Part shown: positions 45,425-54,339 of the stretch, piece after piece
Position numbering within the stretch: the first letter of the stretch is position 1
Layout: every line of letters begins with the position of its first letter
Assembly: GCF_051900425.1 (NCBI RefSeq)
Contig: NZ_JBHZGK010000005.1
Span: 62,001-126,000 of the forward strand
Length of the DNA: 64,000 nucleotides
Direction of reading: 5' to 3'
Origin: Frateuria_A sp051900425
Lineage (GTDB): Bacteria; Pseudomonadota; Gammaproteobacteria; Xanthomonadales; Rhodanobacteraceae
Position numbers and translations under genes: made by a program
The notes under the pieces: generated by a model
Told to the model about the DNA's origin: nothing
Database searches by the model: none
The model's input: only the letters and a program-made list of their open reading frames with translations

Positions 45425-46720
45425 ATGACCGACACCCGCGCCCTGGCCGCCACCGCACTCGCCGAGATCGCCCTGCGCGGCACCTCGCTGCGCGAGGCGA
45501 TGGAGCGCCATGCCCCCAGGCTGGCCGACCCGCGGGACCGCGCCCTGCTGATGGCCCTGTTGAGCGAAGGCGCGCGCTGGTGGCTTCGCTTCGACCCGGC
45601 ACTCGACCGCCTGCTCGAGCAGCCGCTCCGCCGCAAGGAGCCCCGGATCCACGCCTTGTTGGTGCTCGGTCTCGTGCAACTGGAGGTCCTCCACTTGCAG
45701 GACTACGCCGCGGTCGCCGCGACCGTGGAGGCCACCCGCGCGCTAAAGCGCCCGCGCCTGGCCGGGCTGGTCAATGCGGTGCTGCGGCGCTGGCAGCGCG
45801 AGCGCGTCGGCCTGCTGGCCGCACTCGACGCCACGCCGCCGACCCGCCACGCGCATCCGGTCTGGCTCGCCGCGGCGATCGCCCGTGACTGGCCGGACCA
45901 GGCCGACGCGGTGCTCGCTGCCGACAACCTCGAGCCGCCGCTGATGTTGCGCGCCAACCGTCGCCGCACCACGCGCGAGGCGCTGCTCGAACGCCTGCAC
46001 GCGGACGGCCAGACGGCCACGCTCCATCCGTGGCTGGCCGATGCGATCGTGCTGCCGCACAGCGGCGACGTCACCCGCCTGCCCGGCTTTGCCGAGGGCC
46101 TGTTCGCGGTGCAGGACGGCGCCGCCCAGGCCGCCGCCGACCTGCTCGACGCCCGACCGGGCCAGCGCGTGCTCGATGCCTGCGCCGCGCCCGGCGGCAA
46201 GGCCTGCCACCTGCTCGAGCGCACCGATCTGGCGCTGACGGCGCTGGATTCGGACCCCGCCCGCCTGCGCCGGATCGGCCAGAATCTCACCCGCCTGGGC
46301 CTGCATGCGGACCTCCGCGCCGGCGACGCCGCGGTGCCGTCCGCCTGGTGGGACGGTCAGCCCTACGACCGCATCCTGATCGACGCGCCCTGCTCGGCGA
46401 CCGGCGTCTTGCGGCGCCGGCCGGACGTGCGGCTGCACCGCCGGGAAGGCGACATCCCCACGCTGGCCGCGCTGCAGCAGCGCATCCTCGCCGCACTGTG
46501 GCCACTGCTGAGGCCGGGCGGCAAGCTGGTCTATGCAACGTGTTCGCTGCTGCGTGCGGAAAATGAAGCGGCGGTGCAGTCACTGCTCGCCGATACCCCC
46601 GACGCACGCCCGCTGTCCTTCACCCTGCCGGCAGGGCAGGCGGCGGCGGTCGGCTGGCAGATCCTGCCAGGCGATGGCGACCTGGACGGCATGTACTATG
46701 CCGTCCTCGCAAAGCAGTAG
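45425..46720 (+). CDS. rsmB: 16S rRNA (cytosine-967-C5)-methyltransferase
   Basis: A 431-residue enzyme with an N-terminal NusB-like RNA-binding domain (RALLMALLSEGARWWLRFDP) and a C-terminal SAM-binding domain. Catalytic cysteines are in ILIDAPCSATGVLRRRPD and VYATCSLLRAENE; the SAM motif is VLDACAAPGGKACHLLE. The ATG at 45425 begins MTDTRALAATALAEIALRG. It follows def-fmt in the usual order. Confidence 0.97.
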   Translation: MTDTRALAATALAEIALRGTSLREAMERHAPRLADPRDRALLMALLSEGARWWLRFDPALDRLLEQPLRRKEPRIHALLVLGLVQLEVLHLQDYAAVAATVEATRALKRPRLAGLVNAVLRRWQRERVGLLAALDATPPTRHAHPVWLAAAIARDWPDQADAVLAADNLEPPLMLRANRRRTTREALLERLHADGQTATLHPWLADAIVLPHSGDVTRLPGFAEGLFAVQDGAAQAAADLLDARPGQRVLDACAAPGGKACHLLERTDLALTALDSDPARLRRIGQNLTRLGLHADLRAGDAAVPSAWWDGQPYDRILIDAPCSATGVLRRRPDVRLHRREGDIPTLAALQQRILAALWPLLRPGGKLVYATCSLLRAENEAAVQSLLADTPDARPLSFTLPAGQAAAVGWQILPGDGDLDGMYYAVLAKQ

Positions 46721-46781
46721 CGGCTCAGCACCCGGTAAGCCCAGCCCGGTTACAACGTCTGCTGTCCCGCACGGATCGCCC

Positions 46782-48506
46782 ATGGCCCCTCCCCACGCCA
46801 GCCCGCACGACCGCCGCCGCTTCTGGCTGCTGATGCTGATCGCCCTGGTGGTGATCGGCGCCGGCATCGGCATGCGCGATCCATGGCCGTCGGACGAGCC
46901 GCGTTTCACGCTCGCGGCCAAGCAGATGGTGGAGGGCGGCGACTGGCTGTTCCCGCACCGCGGCAGCGAGCTTTATGCCGACAAGCCGCCGGTGCTGATG
47001 TGGACCGAGGCGGCCAGCTTCGAGATCGTGCGCAACTGGCGCATCGCCTTCCTGCTGCCCTCGCTGCTGGCCGCGCTCGGCGCGCTGGCGCTGGTCTATG
47101 ACCTGGGTCGCCGGCTGTGGAACCGGCAGGTGGGCCTCTACGCGGCAGCGGGCCTGTTGCTGGCGTTCCAGTTCGTCTACCAGGTCAAGCGCGCGCAGAT
47201 CGATCCGCTGGTGATGTTCCTGATCACCGCCGGCAACTGGGGCCTGCTGCGGCACATGCTGCTGGGTCCCCACTGGCGCGCGTACTGGCTGGGCTGCTTC
47301 TGCGCCGGGCTGGGCGTGATCACCAAGGGCGTGGGCTTCCTGCCGCTGCTGCTGCTGGTCCCTTACGCCTTCGCGGTGCGTCGCGGCTGGGACGGTGTGG
47401 TGCGAATGGGCCGCGGCCAGGCAATGCGCTGGTGGCTGGGCCTGCTCGCCGTGCTGGCAGCGATCGCGCTGTGGCTGGTGCCGATGCTGCTGGCGGCACG
47501 CGCGCATACCGAGAACCCGGCCTACGCCGCCTACGTTCGCGACATCCTGTTCCACCAGACGGCCGACCGCTACGCCAACTCGTGGGGTCACATCCACTCG
47601 CCGCTGTACTACCTGCCGATCGTGCTGTTCAGCTGGCTGCCGTTGTCGCTGACCTACCCGGGCACGCTGCCGCGCTGGTGGCGCGCGCTGAAGGCAAGGG
47701 ACGCGCGGCTGATGCTGCCGCTGGCCTGGGTGGCGCTGGTGCTGGTGTTCTTCTCGATTCCGGCCGGCAAGCGCGACGTCTACATCCTGCCGGCATTGCC
47801 GATGGTCGCGCTGGCCAGCGCGCCGTTCATCGGCGAGCTGCTGCAGACGCGCTGGCTGCGGGCGGCGGGGCTGGCTTTCACTGCGCTGCTCGGCACGCTG
47901 CTGCTGGCGGCGGGCGCGTACACGCTCCTCGCGCATCCGCCGGCCGCCGCGCAGTGGGCGGCGCGCCGCGGCTTCGATGGCGGCGCCGAAGCCCTGTTCG
48001 GCTGGCTTGCAGCGATCGGCGCCGTTCAGTTGGCGCTGGCGGCGGCCATGCGCCTGCGCGGCGCGGCATGGGCGGTGTGCGGCGGCATGGCCGCGCTGTG
48101 GCTGGGCTGGAGCATCGGCATCGCACCGCAACTCAACGATTCGAGTTCCGCCGCGGGCCTGATGGCCAAGGTGCGCGCGCAGATGGCGCCGGGTGACGAG
48201 GTGGGCCTGGTCGCGTGGAAGGAACAGAACCTGCTCATGCTCGACCGTCCCGCGAAGGATTTCGGTTTCACCAAGCCGTGGACGCAGCAGTACGCCAGTG
48301 CGGTCGCCTGGCAGGCCGCCGATCCGGTGCACCGCTGGCTGTTCGTGCAGGAACCGGCGATGGGCGCGTGCGTGCGTCGCGACCACGCCATCGACCTGGG
48401 CCACGCCAACCGTCGCGAGTGGTGGCTGTTCAAGGCCGACGCGGTCATCCCCGGGTGCGTGCCGGATCCCTCCGCCGAGGCGGCCGATGCCGGGGTGCCC
48501 GAATGA
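46782..48506 (+). CDS. ArnT-like GT-C glycosyltransferase (first copy)
   Basis: A 574-residue polytopic membrane protein of the PMT/ArnT GT-C family. The first periplasmic loop has MRDPWPSDEPRFTLAAKQMV, with the acidic motif that binds the lipid-linked sugar, followed by YADKPPVLMWTEAASF, a PPV motif as in ArnT. A soluble C-terminal domain follows the helices. ArnT itself adds aminoarabinose to lipid A; here the sugar and acceptor are unknown. It overlaps the next gene by 4 nt (ATGA) and so is coupled to it. Confidence 0.85.
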   Translation: MAPPHASPHDRRRFWLLMLIALVVIGAGIGMRDPWPSDEPRFTLAAKQMVEGGDWLFPHRGSELYADKPPVLMWTEAASFEIVRNWRIAFLLPSLLAALGALALVYDLGRRLWNRQVGLYAAAGLLLAFQFVYQVKRAQIDPLVMFLITAGNWGLLRHMLLGPHWRAYWLGCFCAGLGVITKGVGFLPLLLLVPYAFAVRRGWDGVVRMGRGQAMRWWLGLLAVLAAIALWLVPMLLAARAHTENPAYAAYVRDILFHQTADRYANSWGHIHSPLYYLPIVLFSWLPLSLTYPGTLPRWWRALKARDARLMLPLAWVALVLVFFSIPAGKRDVYILPALPMVALASAPFIGELLQTRWLRAAGLAFTALLGTLLLAAGAYTLLAHPPAAAQWAARRGFDGGAEALFGWLAAIGAVQLALAAAMRLRGAAWAVCGGMAALWLGWSIGIAPQLNDSSSAAGLMAKVRAQMAPGDEVGLVAWKEQNLLMLDRPAKDFGFTKPWTQQYASAVAWQAADPVHRWLFVQEPAMGACVRRDHAIDLGHANRREWWLFKADAVIPGCVPDPSAEAADAGVPE

Positions 48507-49810
48507 GCGCGCACAGCCAGGACATGGCGGCGGTCCACCAGGAACGCGTGCGCGCCACATGGCAGGCCTGGCCGGCCTGGACGCTGTCGGCGCTGGTGGC
48601 GCTGATGCCGCTGTCCTTCTCGGTCGAGCCGAACATCAAGGCGTTGCCGGTGGCGTTGCTGTTCTTCTGCGGGCTGGGTCTGCTCTGGCGCGCGCCGACG
48701 CGCCAGGCCTACGGTGCCGCCGCGCCGGTCGTGCTTCCGTCGTTGCTGCTGATTGCGCTGGAGATCGCCAACGTGCTCTGGCACGGCCTTGGCTGGCGGC
48801 CGCTCGACCACACCGCGCACGTGATGCTGTACGTGGTGGTGGCGGCGGTGTTTGCGCGGCAGTTGTGCATGGCGCTGGTATGGTCGGGCTTCAGCCTCAC
48901 CGCCATCACCCTGGGCGCGGTCTGCCTGGTGCAGCATTACTGGCTGGGCGTGGGCCGCGCCTACGGGCTCAACGGTGGCGGGTCGAGCGCGATCGAGTGC
49001 GCCACGCTGCTGCTCGGCCTGGCGTTGCTGGCGCTGGTGCAGTGGCTGCGCACGCGGCCGGGCAGCTGGCGCTGGTGGCTGCACGGCGCCGGCATGGCGT
49101 TCGGCATGTACGGCGCCCTGCTGACGCAGAGCCGTGGCCCCTTGCTGGCCTTCGTGCCGGCGTTCCTGCTGGTGCTCTTCGTGCAGGCCCGGCGCACCCG
49201 GCGCTGGCGCTGGAGCCTGGCGCTCGGTGCCGCGGTGTGCCTGGGCGGCGCGATCGCCACCGCCACGCTGCACGGCGCGATGGTGGGGCGCTTCACCACC
49301 ATCCAGCAGGAAGTCACCGGTTTCGACCAGGGCGACCCGGACGGCTCGGTCGGCGAGCGCCTGGAAATGTGGCGCACCGCCTTGCGCGCCTTCGGCGAGC
49401 ATCCGCTGGCCGGCATCGGGGTGGACCGGTACGGCGATTACGTGCAGGCCGAGATCGCCGCCGGCCGCAGCGACGCCGCCATCGCCCGCTACAACCAGCC
49501 GCACAACGAATACCTGCGTGCGCTGGCGACCGGCGGCCTGCCGCTGCTGGTGGCGGTGCTGCTGGTGTTCGCGCTGGCGCTGCGCTACTTCGCGCGCTGG
49601 GCGCGCGACGAGGACGACACGGTCGCGGCCACCGCCACGGCCGGACTGGCCATCGTCGTGCTTTACCTGCTCTGTGCGCTGGGCGAGAGCGTGTTCTACC
49701 GCGTGATGTCGCAGTCGTTCTTCTTCTTCCTGGCGCTCGGGCTGGCGCTACGGGTCGGTTACCTGACCCGCGTCAGGGGCGATAGCCCCGATCCAGCAAC
49801 CACAGCTTGA
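48503..49810 (+). CDS. O-antigen ligase / polymerase family protein
   Basis: A 435-residue membrane protein with about ten helices. A long periplasmic loop holds GERLEMWRTALRAFGEHPLA followed by GVDRYGDYV and YNQPHNEYLRALATGGLP, the Wzy_C/WaaL signature with the NxxH-type catalytic histidine (PHNEYL). It ligates or polymerises a lipid-linked glycan on the periplasmic side. It overlaps the preceding ArnT-like gene by 4 nt. The 3' end overlaps the convergent GT2 gene by 38 nt. WaaL or Wzy cannot be told apart from sequence alone. Confidence 0.86.
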   Translation: MSAHSQDMAAVHQERVRATWQAWPAWTLSALVALMPLSFSVEPNIKALPVALLFFCGLGLLWRAPTRQAYGAAAPVVLPSLLLIALEIANVLWHGLGWRPLDHTAHVMLYVVVAAVFARQLCMALVWSGFSLTAITLGAVCLVQHYWLGVGRAYGLNGGGSSAIECATLLLGLALLALVQWLRTRPGSWRWWLHGAGMAFGMYGALLTQSRGPLLAFVPAFLLVLFVQARRTRRWRWSLALGAAVCLGGAIATATLHGAMVGRFTTIQQEVTGFDQGDPDGSVGERLEMWRTALRAFGEHPLAGIGVDRYGDYVQAEIAAGRSDAAIARYNQPHNEYLRALATGGLPLLVAVLLVFALALRYFARWARDEDDTVAATATAGLAIVVLYLLCALGESVFYRVMSQSFFFFLALGLALRVGYLTRVRGDSPDPATTA

Positions 49811-50540
49811 TCGCCTTGCGCCTGACGTACTCCACGCGCACCAGCGCGTAGAGCAGCCCGCGCCAGCCATCCAGGAAGCCGCCGCGCAACAGGTAGCCGC
49901 GCACGAAACGCCACCATGGATTGAGCAGGATGTGCCTCACCCTGGCGCGCTTGCCGCGCGCATGCTGGTACTCGGCCATCATCTGCGCATAGCGCTCCTG
50001 CTTGGCCAGCTGTTCGGAGAGCGAGCGGTAGGGGTGATGTTCGAGATTGCCGGCCAGCGTCCCGCGCGGCCCGTCGAGGCTGACCGCCTCGTGGATTTCC
50101 CGCTCGCCGCGCCAGCCGCCGCGGCGGCGGTCGAACAGGCGCAGCACACGATCCGGATAAGCGTTGCCGTGGCGCAGGAAGGCGCCGAAGTATTCGGACA
50201 AGCGCGCGAAGCGGTAGCCGGCCGCGTCGGGAAAGCCGCGATCGCGCGCGGCCTCGATGCTGGCGCGCAAGGCGGCGTCGACCCGCTCGTCCGCGTCCAG
50301 GCACAGCACCCAGTCGTGCTTCGCCTGCTCCACCGCAAACGCCTTCTGGCTGCGGAAACCGTCGAACGGCCGCTCCAGCACCCGCGCGCCATGCGCCTGG
50401 GCGCGTGCACGCGTGTCGTCGGTGGAACCGGAGTCGACCACCACGATCTCGTCGCAGAAGGCCAGCGACGCCAGGCAGTCGTCGATGCGATCGGCCTCGT
50501 TGAAGGTGATGATGCAGGCGGAGATCGGGGTGCGGCTCAT
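49773..50540 (-). CDS. GT2 glycosyltransferase, LPS-core type
   Basis: A 255-residue cytoplasmic GT-A enzyme. ISACIITFNEADRIDDCLAS, VVVDSGSTDDTRARA and the metal site CLDADERVD are all visible. The C-terminal part (HILLNPWWRFVRGYLLRGGF) resembles WaaE/KdtX-like beta-glycosyltransferases, which act on the inner core. It is transcribed towards the O-antigen ligase gene. The substrate is not known. Confidence 0.88.
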   Translation of the reverse strand: MSRTPISACIITFNEADRIDDCLASLAFCDEIVVVDSGSTDDTRARAQAHGARVLERPFDGFRSQKAFAVEQAKHDWVLCLDADERVDAALRASIEAARDRGFPDAAGYRFARLSEYFGAFLRHGNAYPDRVLRLFDRRRGGWRGEREIHEAVSLDGPRGTLAGNLEHHPYRSLSEQLAKQERYAQMMAEYQHARGKRARVRHILLNPWWRFVRGYLLRGGFLDGWRGLLYALVRVEYVRRKAIKLWLLDRGYRP

Positions 50541-50593
50541 CCGGAAACCGGCGCAGGGACGGTAGCGGCATAATGCCAGCTTGTGCCCGCCTG

Positions 50594-51646
50594 ATGCCCG
50601 CCATGGATTCGTGCCTGCTGTTCGCCACCGAGCTTTACGCGCTGCCGATCCTGCGACCGCTGGCCGCGGCGGCGCAGCGCGCGGGGCAGCGGGTGGGCTG
50701 GGTGGTGCCCGAGGCCGTGGCCGGTTACCTCCACCCAGACGAGACGCGGCTGCGCTCGACGCGTGAGGTCCGTGCGCTCGCTCCGCAGGCGGTGTACTGC
50801 GCTGCCAACTGGGTGCCGCCGTCTTTTCCAGGCGCCAAGGTGCAAGTGTTCCATGGCTTCAACGCGGAAAAGCGCGAGCCCGGCCGCGGCCACTTTCGCC
50901 TGCGCGGCTTCTTCGACCTGTACTGCACGCAGGGTCCCTCGACCACCGCGCCGTTCGAGGCACTGGCGCGCGAACAGCGCTACTTCGCCGTGGCCGAAAC
51001 CGGCTGGCCCAAGCTCGATCCGCTGTTCGCGCCGTCGTCGGCTGCGTCCTCGCTGCGTCCGGATGACGGCAAACCGGTGGCGATGTACGCGGCCACGTTC
51101 ACCGAGTCGCTGAGTTCGGCGCGCGCCATGTTCGACACGCTCCGTGCGCTGACCGCGCGCGGCGACCGCCACTGGCTGCTGACCCTGCATCCGAAATGCG
51201 ATCCCGAACTGATCGCCCGCTACCGCGGCCTGGAAGGCCCTTTCGCGCGCTTTTACGAATCGGACCGGCTGCTGGACATGCTGCGCGCCGCCGACGTGCT
51301 GGTCTGCGATACCTCGTCGGTCATCGACGAATTCACGGTGCAACTGAAGCCCGTCGTCACGCTGCGCAACCGGCGCCCCAAGCCGTACATGCTCGACGTC
51401 GCCGAGCCCTCGCAGGTGGATGCCGCGATCGGCACCGCGCTGTCCCACCCAACGGCGCTGATGCATGCGCTGGCCGCGCATGCCGCCGCCGTCCACCCCT
51501 ATCGCGATGGCCATTCCAGCGAGCGCGTGCTGGCCGCCACCGACCGCCTGCTCGCCGGCGGCTACGGGCCGCTGGCGCGCAAGCCCTTGAATCTGTGGCG
51601 GCGCTGGCAGGCTTCACGCGACGTGCGCGCGCTGCTGCCCGGCTGA
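50594..51646 (+). CDS. CDP-glycerol glycerophosphotransferase-like protein
   Basis: A 350-residue protein starting MPAMDSCLLFATELYALPIL. It reads like the GT-B type CDP-glycerol glycerophosphotransferase family: FPGAKVQVFHGFNAEKREPG, then GWPKLDPLF, LTLHPKCDPEL and ADVLVCDTSSVIDEF. Such enzymes add glycerol phosphate, as in teichoic acids, and also decorate some Gram-negative surface glycans. The start is uncertain between 50573, 50594 and 50603. It is divergent from the GT2 gene and faces the second ArnT-like gene. Donor and acceptor are inferred. Confidence 0.8.
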   Translation: MPAMDSCLLFATELYALPILRPLAAAAQRAGQRVGWVVPEAVAGYLHPDETRLRSTREVRALAPQAVYCAANWVPPSFPGAKVQVFHGFNAEKREPGRGHFRLRGFFDLYCTQGPSTTAPFEALAREQRYFAVAETGWPKLDPLFAPSSAASSLRPDDGKPVAMYAATFTESLSSARAMFDTLRALTARGDRHWLLTLHPKCDPELIARYRGLEGPFARFYESDRLLDMLRAADVLVCDTSSVIDEFTVQLKPVVTLRNRRPKPYMLDVAEPSQVDAAIGTALSHPTALMHALAAHAAAVHPYRDGHSSERVLAATDRLLAGGYGPLARKPLNLWRRWQASRDVRALLPG

Positions 51647-51720
51647 GGCGATTCACTCACCACGGGCGGCCACGGCGAACAGGCTAAACTCCGGTCCTTC
51701 CCCGCCAGCGACTGCCACCC

Positions 51721-53586
51721 GTGCCGCCCAACGCCTACAGCCGAACCGAACACCTGCGCGCCCTCTGGCCCTGGCTGCCGTTGTGGACGCTGGCCGCGTT
51801 GCTGGCGATCTTCTCGCACGGTCCGATGCCCCTGTACTCGACCCGCACCCTCGCGGTCGCCTGGGAGATGTGGAACCACGGCCACTGGCTGGTGCCCTAC
51901 AACAACGGGGCGCCGTACAGCGAAAAGGCGCCGCTGTTGTTCTGGATGATCCACGCCGGCTGGTTCGCGTTCGGCGTCAGCGATGTGTGGCCGCGCGTGC
52001 TGGAAGTGATCTTCGGCGGGAGCCAGCTGGTGCTGCTATCAGCACTCGCACGACGGTTGTTCCCGACTCATCCGTGGGTGACCCGTGCGGCGCCGTGGAT
52101 GCTGCTGGCGCTGAGTTTCGCCTTCCTGTTCGGCCTGCAGATCATGTACGACGTGCTGCTGGCGGTGTGGGCGCTGGCCGCGCTGCTGTGCCTGACTCCT
52201 ACGCCGGCACGCAACGAGCCGCGCTGGTGGCTGTTCGGCTTCTGTCTAGGCCTTGGGCTGCTGACCAAGGGGCCGGTGATGGCGCTGCACGTGGTCTTCC
52301 CGTGGCTGCTCGGGCCGCTCTGGAACGACTGGGCCAACCAGCATCGCGCGCGCTGGTATGGGCGCGGCCTGCTCGCTTTCCTGCTTGGCTTCGCCATGCT
52401 GCTGGCATGGGCGCTGCCGGCCGGCTTCAGTGGCGGCGAGGCGTACCGGCAACGGCTGTTCTTTACCCAGACCGCCGGCCGCGTGGTGAACGCGTTCGAC
52501 CATGCGCGCCCGGTGTGGTGGTACCTGATCGCGCTGCCGGTCCTGCTGTTTCCCTTCAGTGGTTGGCCCCGTGCCTACGTCGCCGTGGCGGCGAGCCTCT
52601 CCCAGGGGCCGTGGGGGCGCTGGTCCAGATGGGCGCTGTGGATTTCGCTGGCTTCGCTGCTGGTGTTGGCCGGGACCGCGTTCTTTGCCCAGGCAATCTG
52701 GCTGAACAAGATCCTGTTCTGCCTGTTTTCCCTGCCGCTGGCTGCCGTTCTTCTGAGCCGCCCGCTTGGCGGCGGCATGCGCTTCGCGCTGTGTTGGGTG
52801 GTGCCGGTGTTCGTCACCTTCTCGCTGATCAGTGGCAAGCAGCTCTACTACCCGCTGCCGGAATTCGCCGGTGCCGTACTGCTGCTGGCGGGCGCCATCG
52901 CATCGCTGCGCGAGCGGCGGCCCGAGCTGGCAACCAACCGCTGGCTTGGCACCTGGCCGCTGGCGGTGGGCGGCATTGTCTTCGGGGTGTTCCTGTTCGT
53001 CTTGCCGTGGCTGGTCGCAAGCGGGCGGCTGCACGGCGAGTGGTTCGACACCACCGCGGCGTACAGCCGCTTCTTCGCCGTGGTGTTCCTGCTGCTGGGC
53101 GCGCTGCTGCTGTTGCGCGGCCGCGGCGAGATGCGCCGGCTGGCGTTCGCCGGTCTGCTGGGCACGCTGGCGATCAATACGCTGTTCACGCTGACCCTGT
53201 GGCCGCGCTACGACCTGACGCCGGCGACACGGCTGCTGGGCGCGGCCGACGCGCAGAACCGCGCGATCGGGTTCACCGGAGTGTACGAAGGCCAGTTCCA
53301 CTTCGCCGGGCGCCTGGACCACCCGATCGTCGAGCTGCACGGCGACGGCGCGGTGGCTGCCTTCGCCCGCGCGCACCCCAACGGCCTGATCGTGACCCAT
53401 CCGGACAAGCTCGACGCCGCCGCGCTGCGCTATCCACTGCTTGCGCAGCCGTTCCGCTCCTCCTGGGTCGTGATCTGGCCGGCCACCTCCCTCGCCGATC
53501 TTCGTGCAGGCCATCGTCCGCCGGAACCGGCGCAGCCGCCGCGCATCTTCCCCAATTCGGACGCCCGCTCGCGGCAGTTGCCATGA
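51721..53586 (+). CDS. ArnT-like GT-C glycosyltransferase (second copy)
   Basis: A 621-residue polytopic protein starting at GTG (51721). The first loop PLYSTRTLAVAWEMW and the YSEKAPLLFWMIHAGWF segment resemble ArnT/PMT enzymes, with a lysine-proline motif like that of the first copy. The acidic pair of the first copy is not obvious here. A soluble C-terminal domain of about 120 residues follows the helices. It overlaps the following TPR gene by 4 nt. Probably a lipid-linked sugar transferase acting on the same surface glycan as its neighbours. Confidence 0.82.
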   Translation: MPPNAYSRTEHLRALWPWLPLWTLAALLAIFSHGPMPLYSTRTLAVAWEMWNHGHWLVPYNNGAPYSEKAPLLFWMIHAGWFAFGVSDVWPRVLEVIFGGSQLVLLSALARRLFPTHPWVTRAAPWMLLALSFAFLFGLQIMYDVLLAVWALAALLCLTPTPARNEPRWWLFGFCLGLGLLTKGPVMALHVVFPWLLGPLWNDWANQHRARWYGRGLLAFLLGFAMLLAWALPAGFSGGEAYRQRLFFTQTAGRVVNAFDHARPVWWYLIALPVLLFPFSGWPRAYVAVAASLSQGPWGRWSRWALWISLASLLVLAGTAFFAQAIWLNKILFCLFSLPLAAVLLSRPLGGGMRFALCWVVPVFVTFSLISGKQLYYPLPEFAGAVLLLAGAIASLRERRPELATNRWLGTWPLAVGGIVFGVFLFVLPWLVASGRLHGEWFDTTAAYSRFFAVVFLLLGALLLLRGRGEMRRLAFAGLLGTLAINTLFTLTLWPRYDLTPATRLLGAADAQNRAIGFTGVYEGQFHFAGRLDHPIVELHGDGAVAAFARAHPNGLIVTHPDKLDAAALRYPLLAQPFRSSWVVIWPATSLADLRAGHRPPEPAQPPRIFPNSDARSRQLP

Positions 53587-53894
53587 CCGCCCTGATCGCC
53601 GGCCTGCGTGCGCAGTGCGGCGGTCCGCGCGACGGCGCGCTGTTGCGCTTCTCGCTGGGCAACGCCCTGTTCGGCGAAGGCAAGACGGCCGAGGCCGCGG
53701 AGGAACTGCGCCGGGCGGTGGCTTTCGACCCGGCGTATTCGGCCGCCTGGAAGCTGCTCGGCAAGGCCTGCCTGGCGATGGACGACCGCGCCGCCGCCGC
53801 CGAGGCCTGGCGCCAGGGCATCGCCGCGGCCGGCCAGCGCGGCGACAAGCAGGCCGAAAAGGAAATGACCGTCTTCCTGCGCCGCCTCGCGTAA
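53583..53894 (+). CDS. Small TPR-repeat protein
   Basis: A 103-residue protein with a start overlapping the previous stop (ATGA). Two TPR-like helical pairs are visible: LLRFSLGNALFGEGKTAEAA and AAWKLLGKACLAMDDRAAAA. No signal peptide. TPR proteins mediate contacts; the partner could be the ArnT-like enzyme it is coupled to. Function unknown. Confidence 0.8.
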   Translation: MTALIAGLRAQCGGPRDGALLRFSLGNALFGEGKTAEAAEELRRAVAFDPAYSAAWKLLGKACLAMDDRAAAAEAWRQGIAAAGQRGDKQAEKEMTVFLRRLA

Positions 53895-53932
53895 AGCGCC
53901 CAGCGCCCACCCTGCCGCGGCGCCGCACGCCC

Positions 53933-54068
53933 GAGCCTTCCCCCGCAAACGCGGGGGAAGGTGCCGACAGACGGATGGGCCGCCGTCGGGCGGGGTGGCG
54001 AGGGGCAAGTCTTTCGCAAGTCCTACCCCGTTCGCCCTCCCGGCACCTTCTCCCGTGAACGGGGAAGG
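53933..54068. repeat. Complex intergenic repeat, copy 1
   Basis: A 136-nt unit opening GAGCCTTCCCCCG and closing with GGCACCTTCTCCCGTGAACG and AAGGA. The two ends are partly complementary. A second unit of 135 nt lies at 54199-54333, 266 nt away in the same orientation. Confidence 0.8.
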
Positions 54069-54198
54069 ACACGCCCAGCGCTGGAGCGGACTGCGAGCCC
54101 ATGCCCGGACCAGCCCGGCGGCGAGCAGGCCGAGAAATGACCGCTCCTGCCCCGCCTCATGTCATGGGCCAACGCCCACGCGCTGCCATTCCACGTCC

Positions 54199-54333
54199 GA
54201 GCCTTCCCCCGGGAACGCGGCGGAAGGTGCCTACAGGCAGATGGGGGCGCCTTTGGGCGGGATGCAGAGGGGCGAGTCTTTCGCAAGCCCCCATCCGCGC
54301 TCCGGGCACCTTTCCCCGTGAACGGGGGAAGGA
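54199..54333. repeat. Complex intergenic repeat, copy 2
   Basis: Close copy of 53933-54068, including the shared AGTCTTTCGCAAG centre. Both units are followed, 32-33 nt on, by the same GCCCATGCCCGGACCAGC stretch, which in the second case is the 3' end of the lpxL-like gene. The unit and a scrap of that gene were thus duplicated together. Confidence 0.8.
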
Positions 54334-54339
54334 CCGGGT

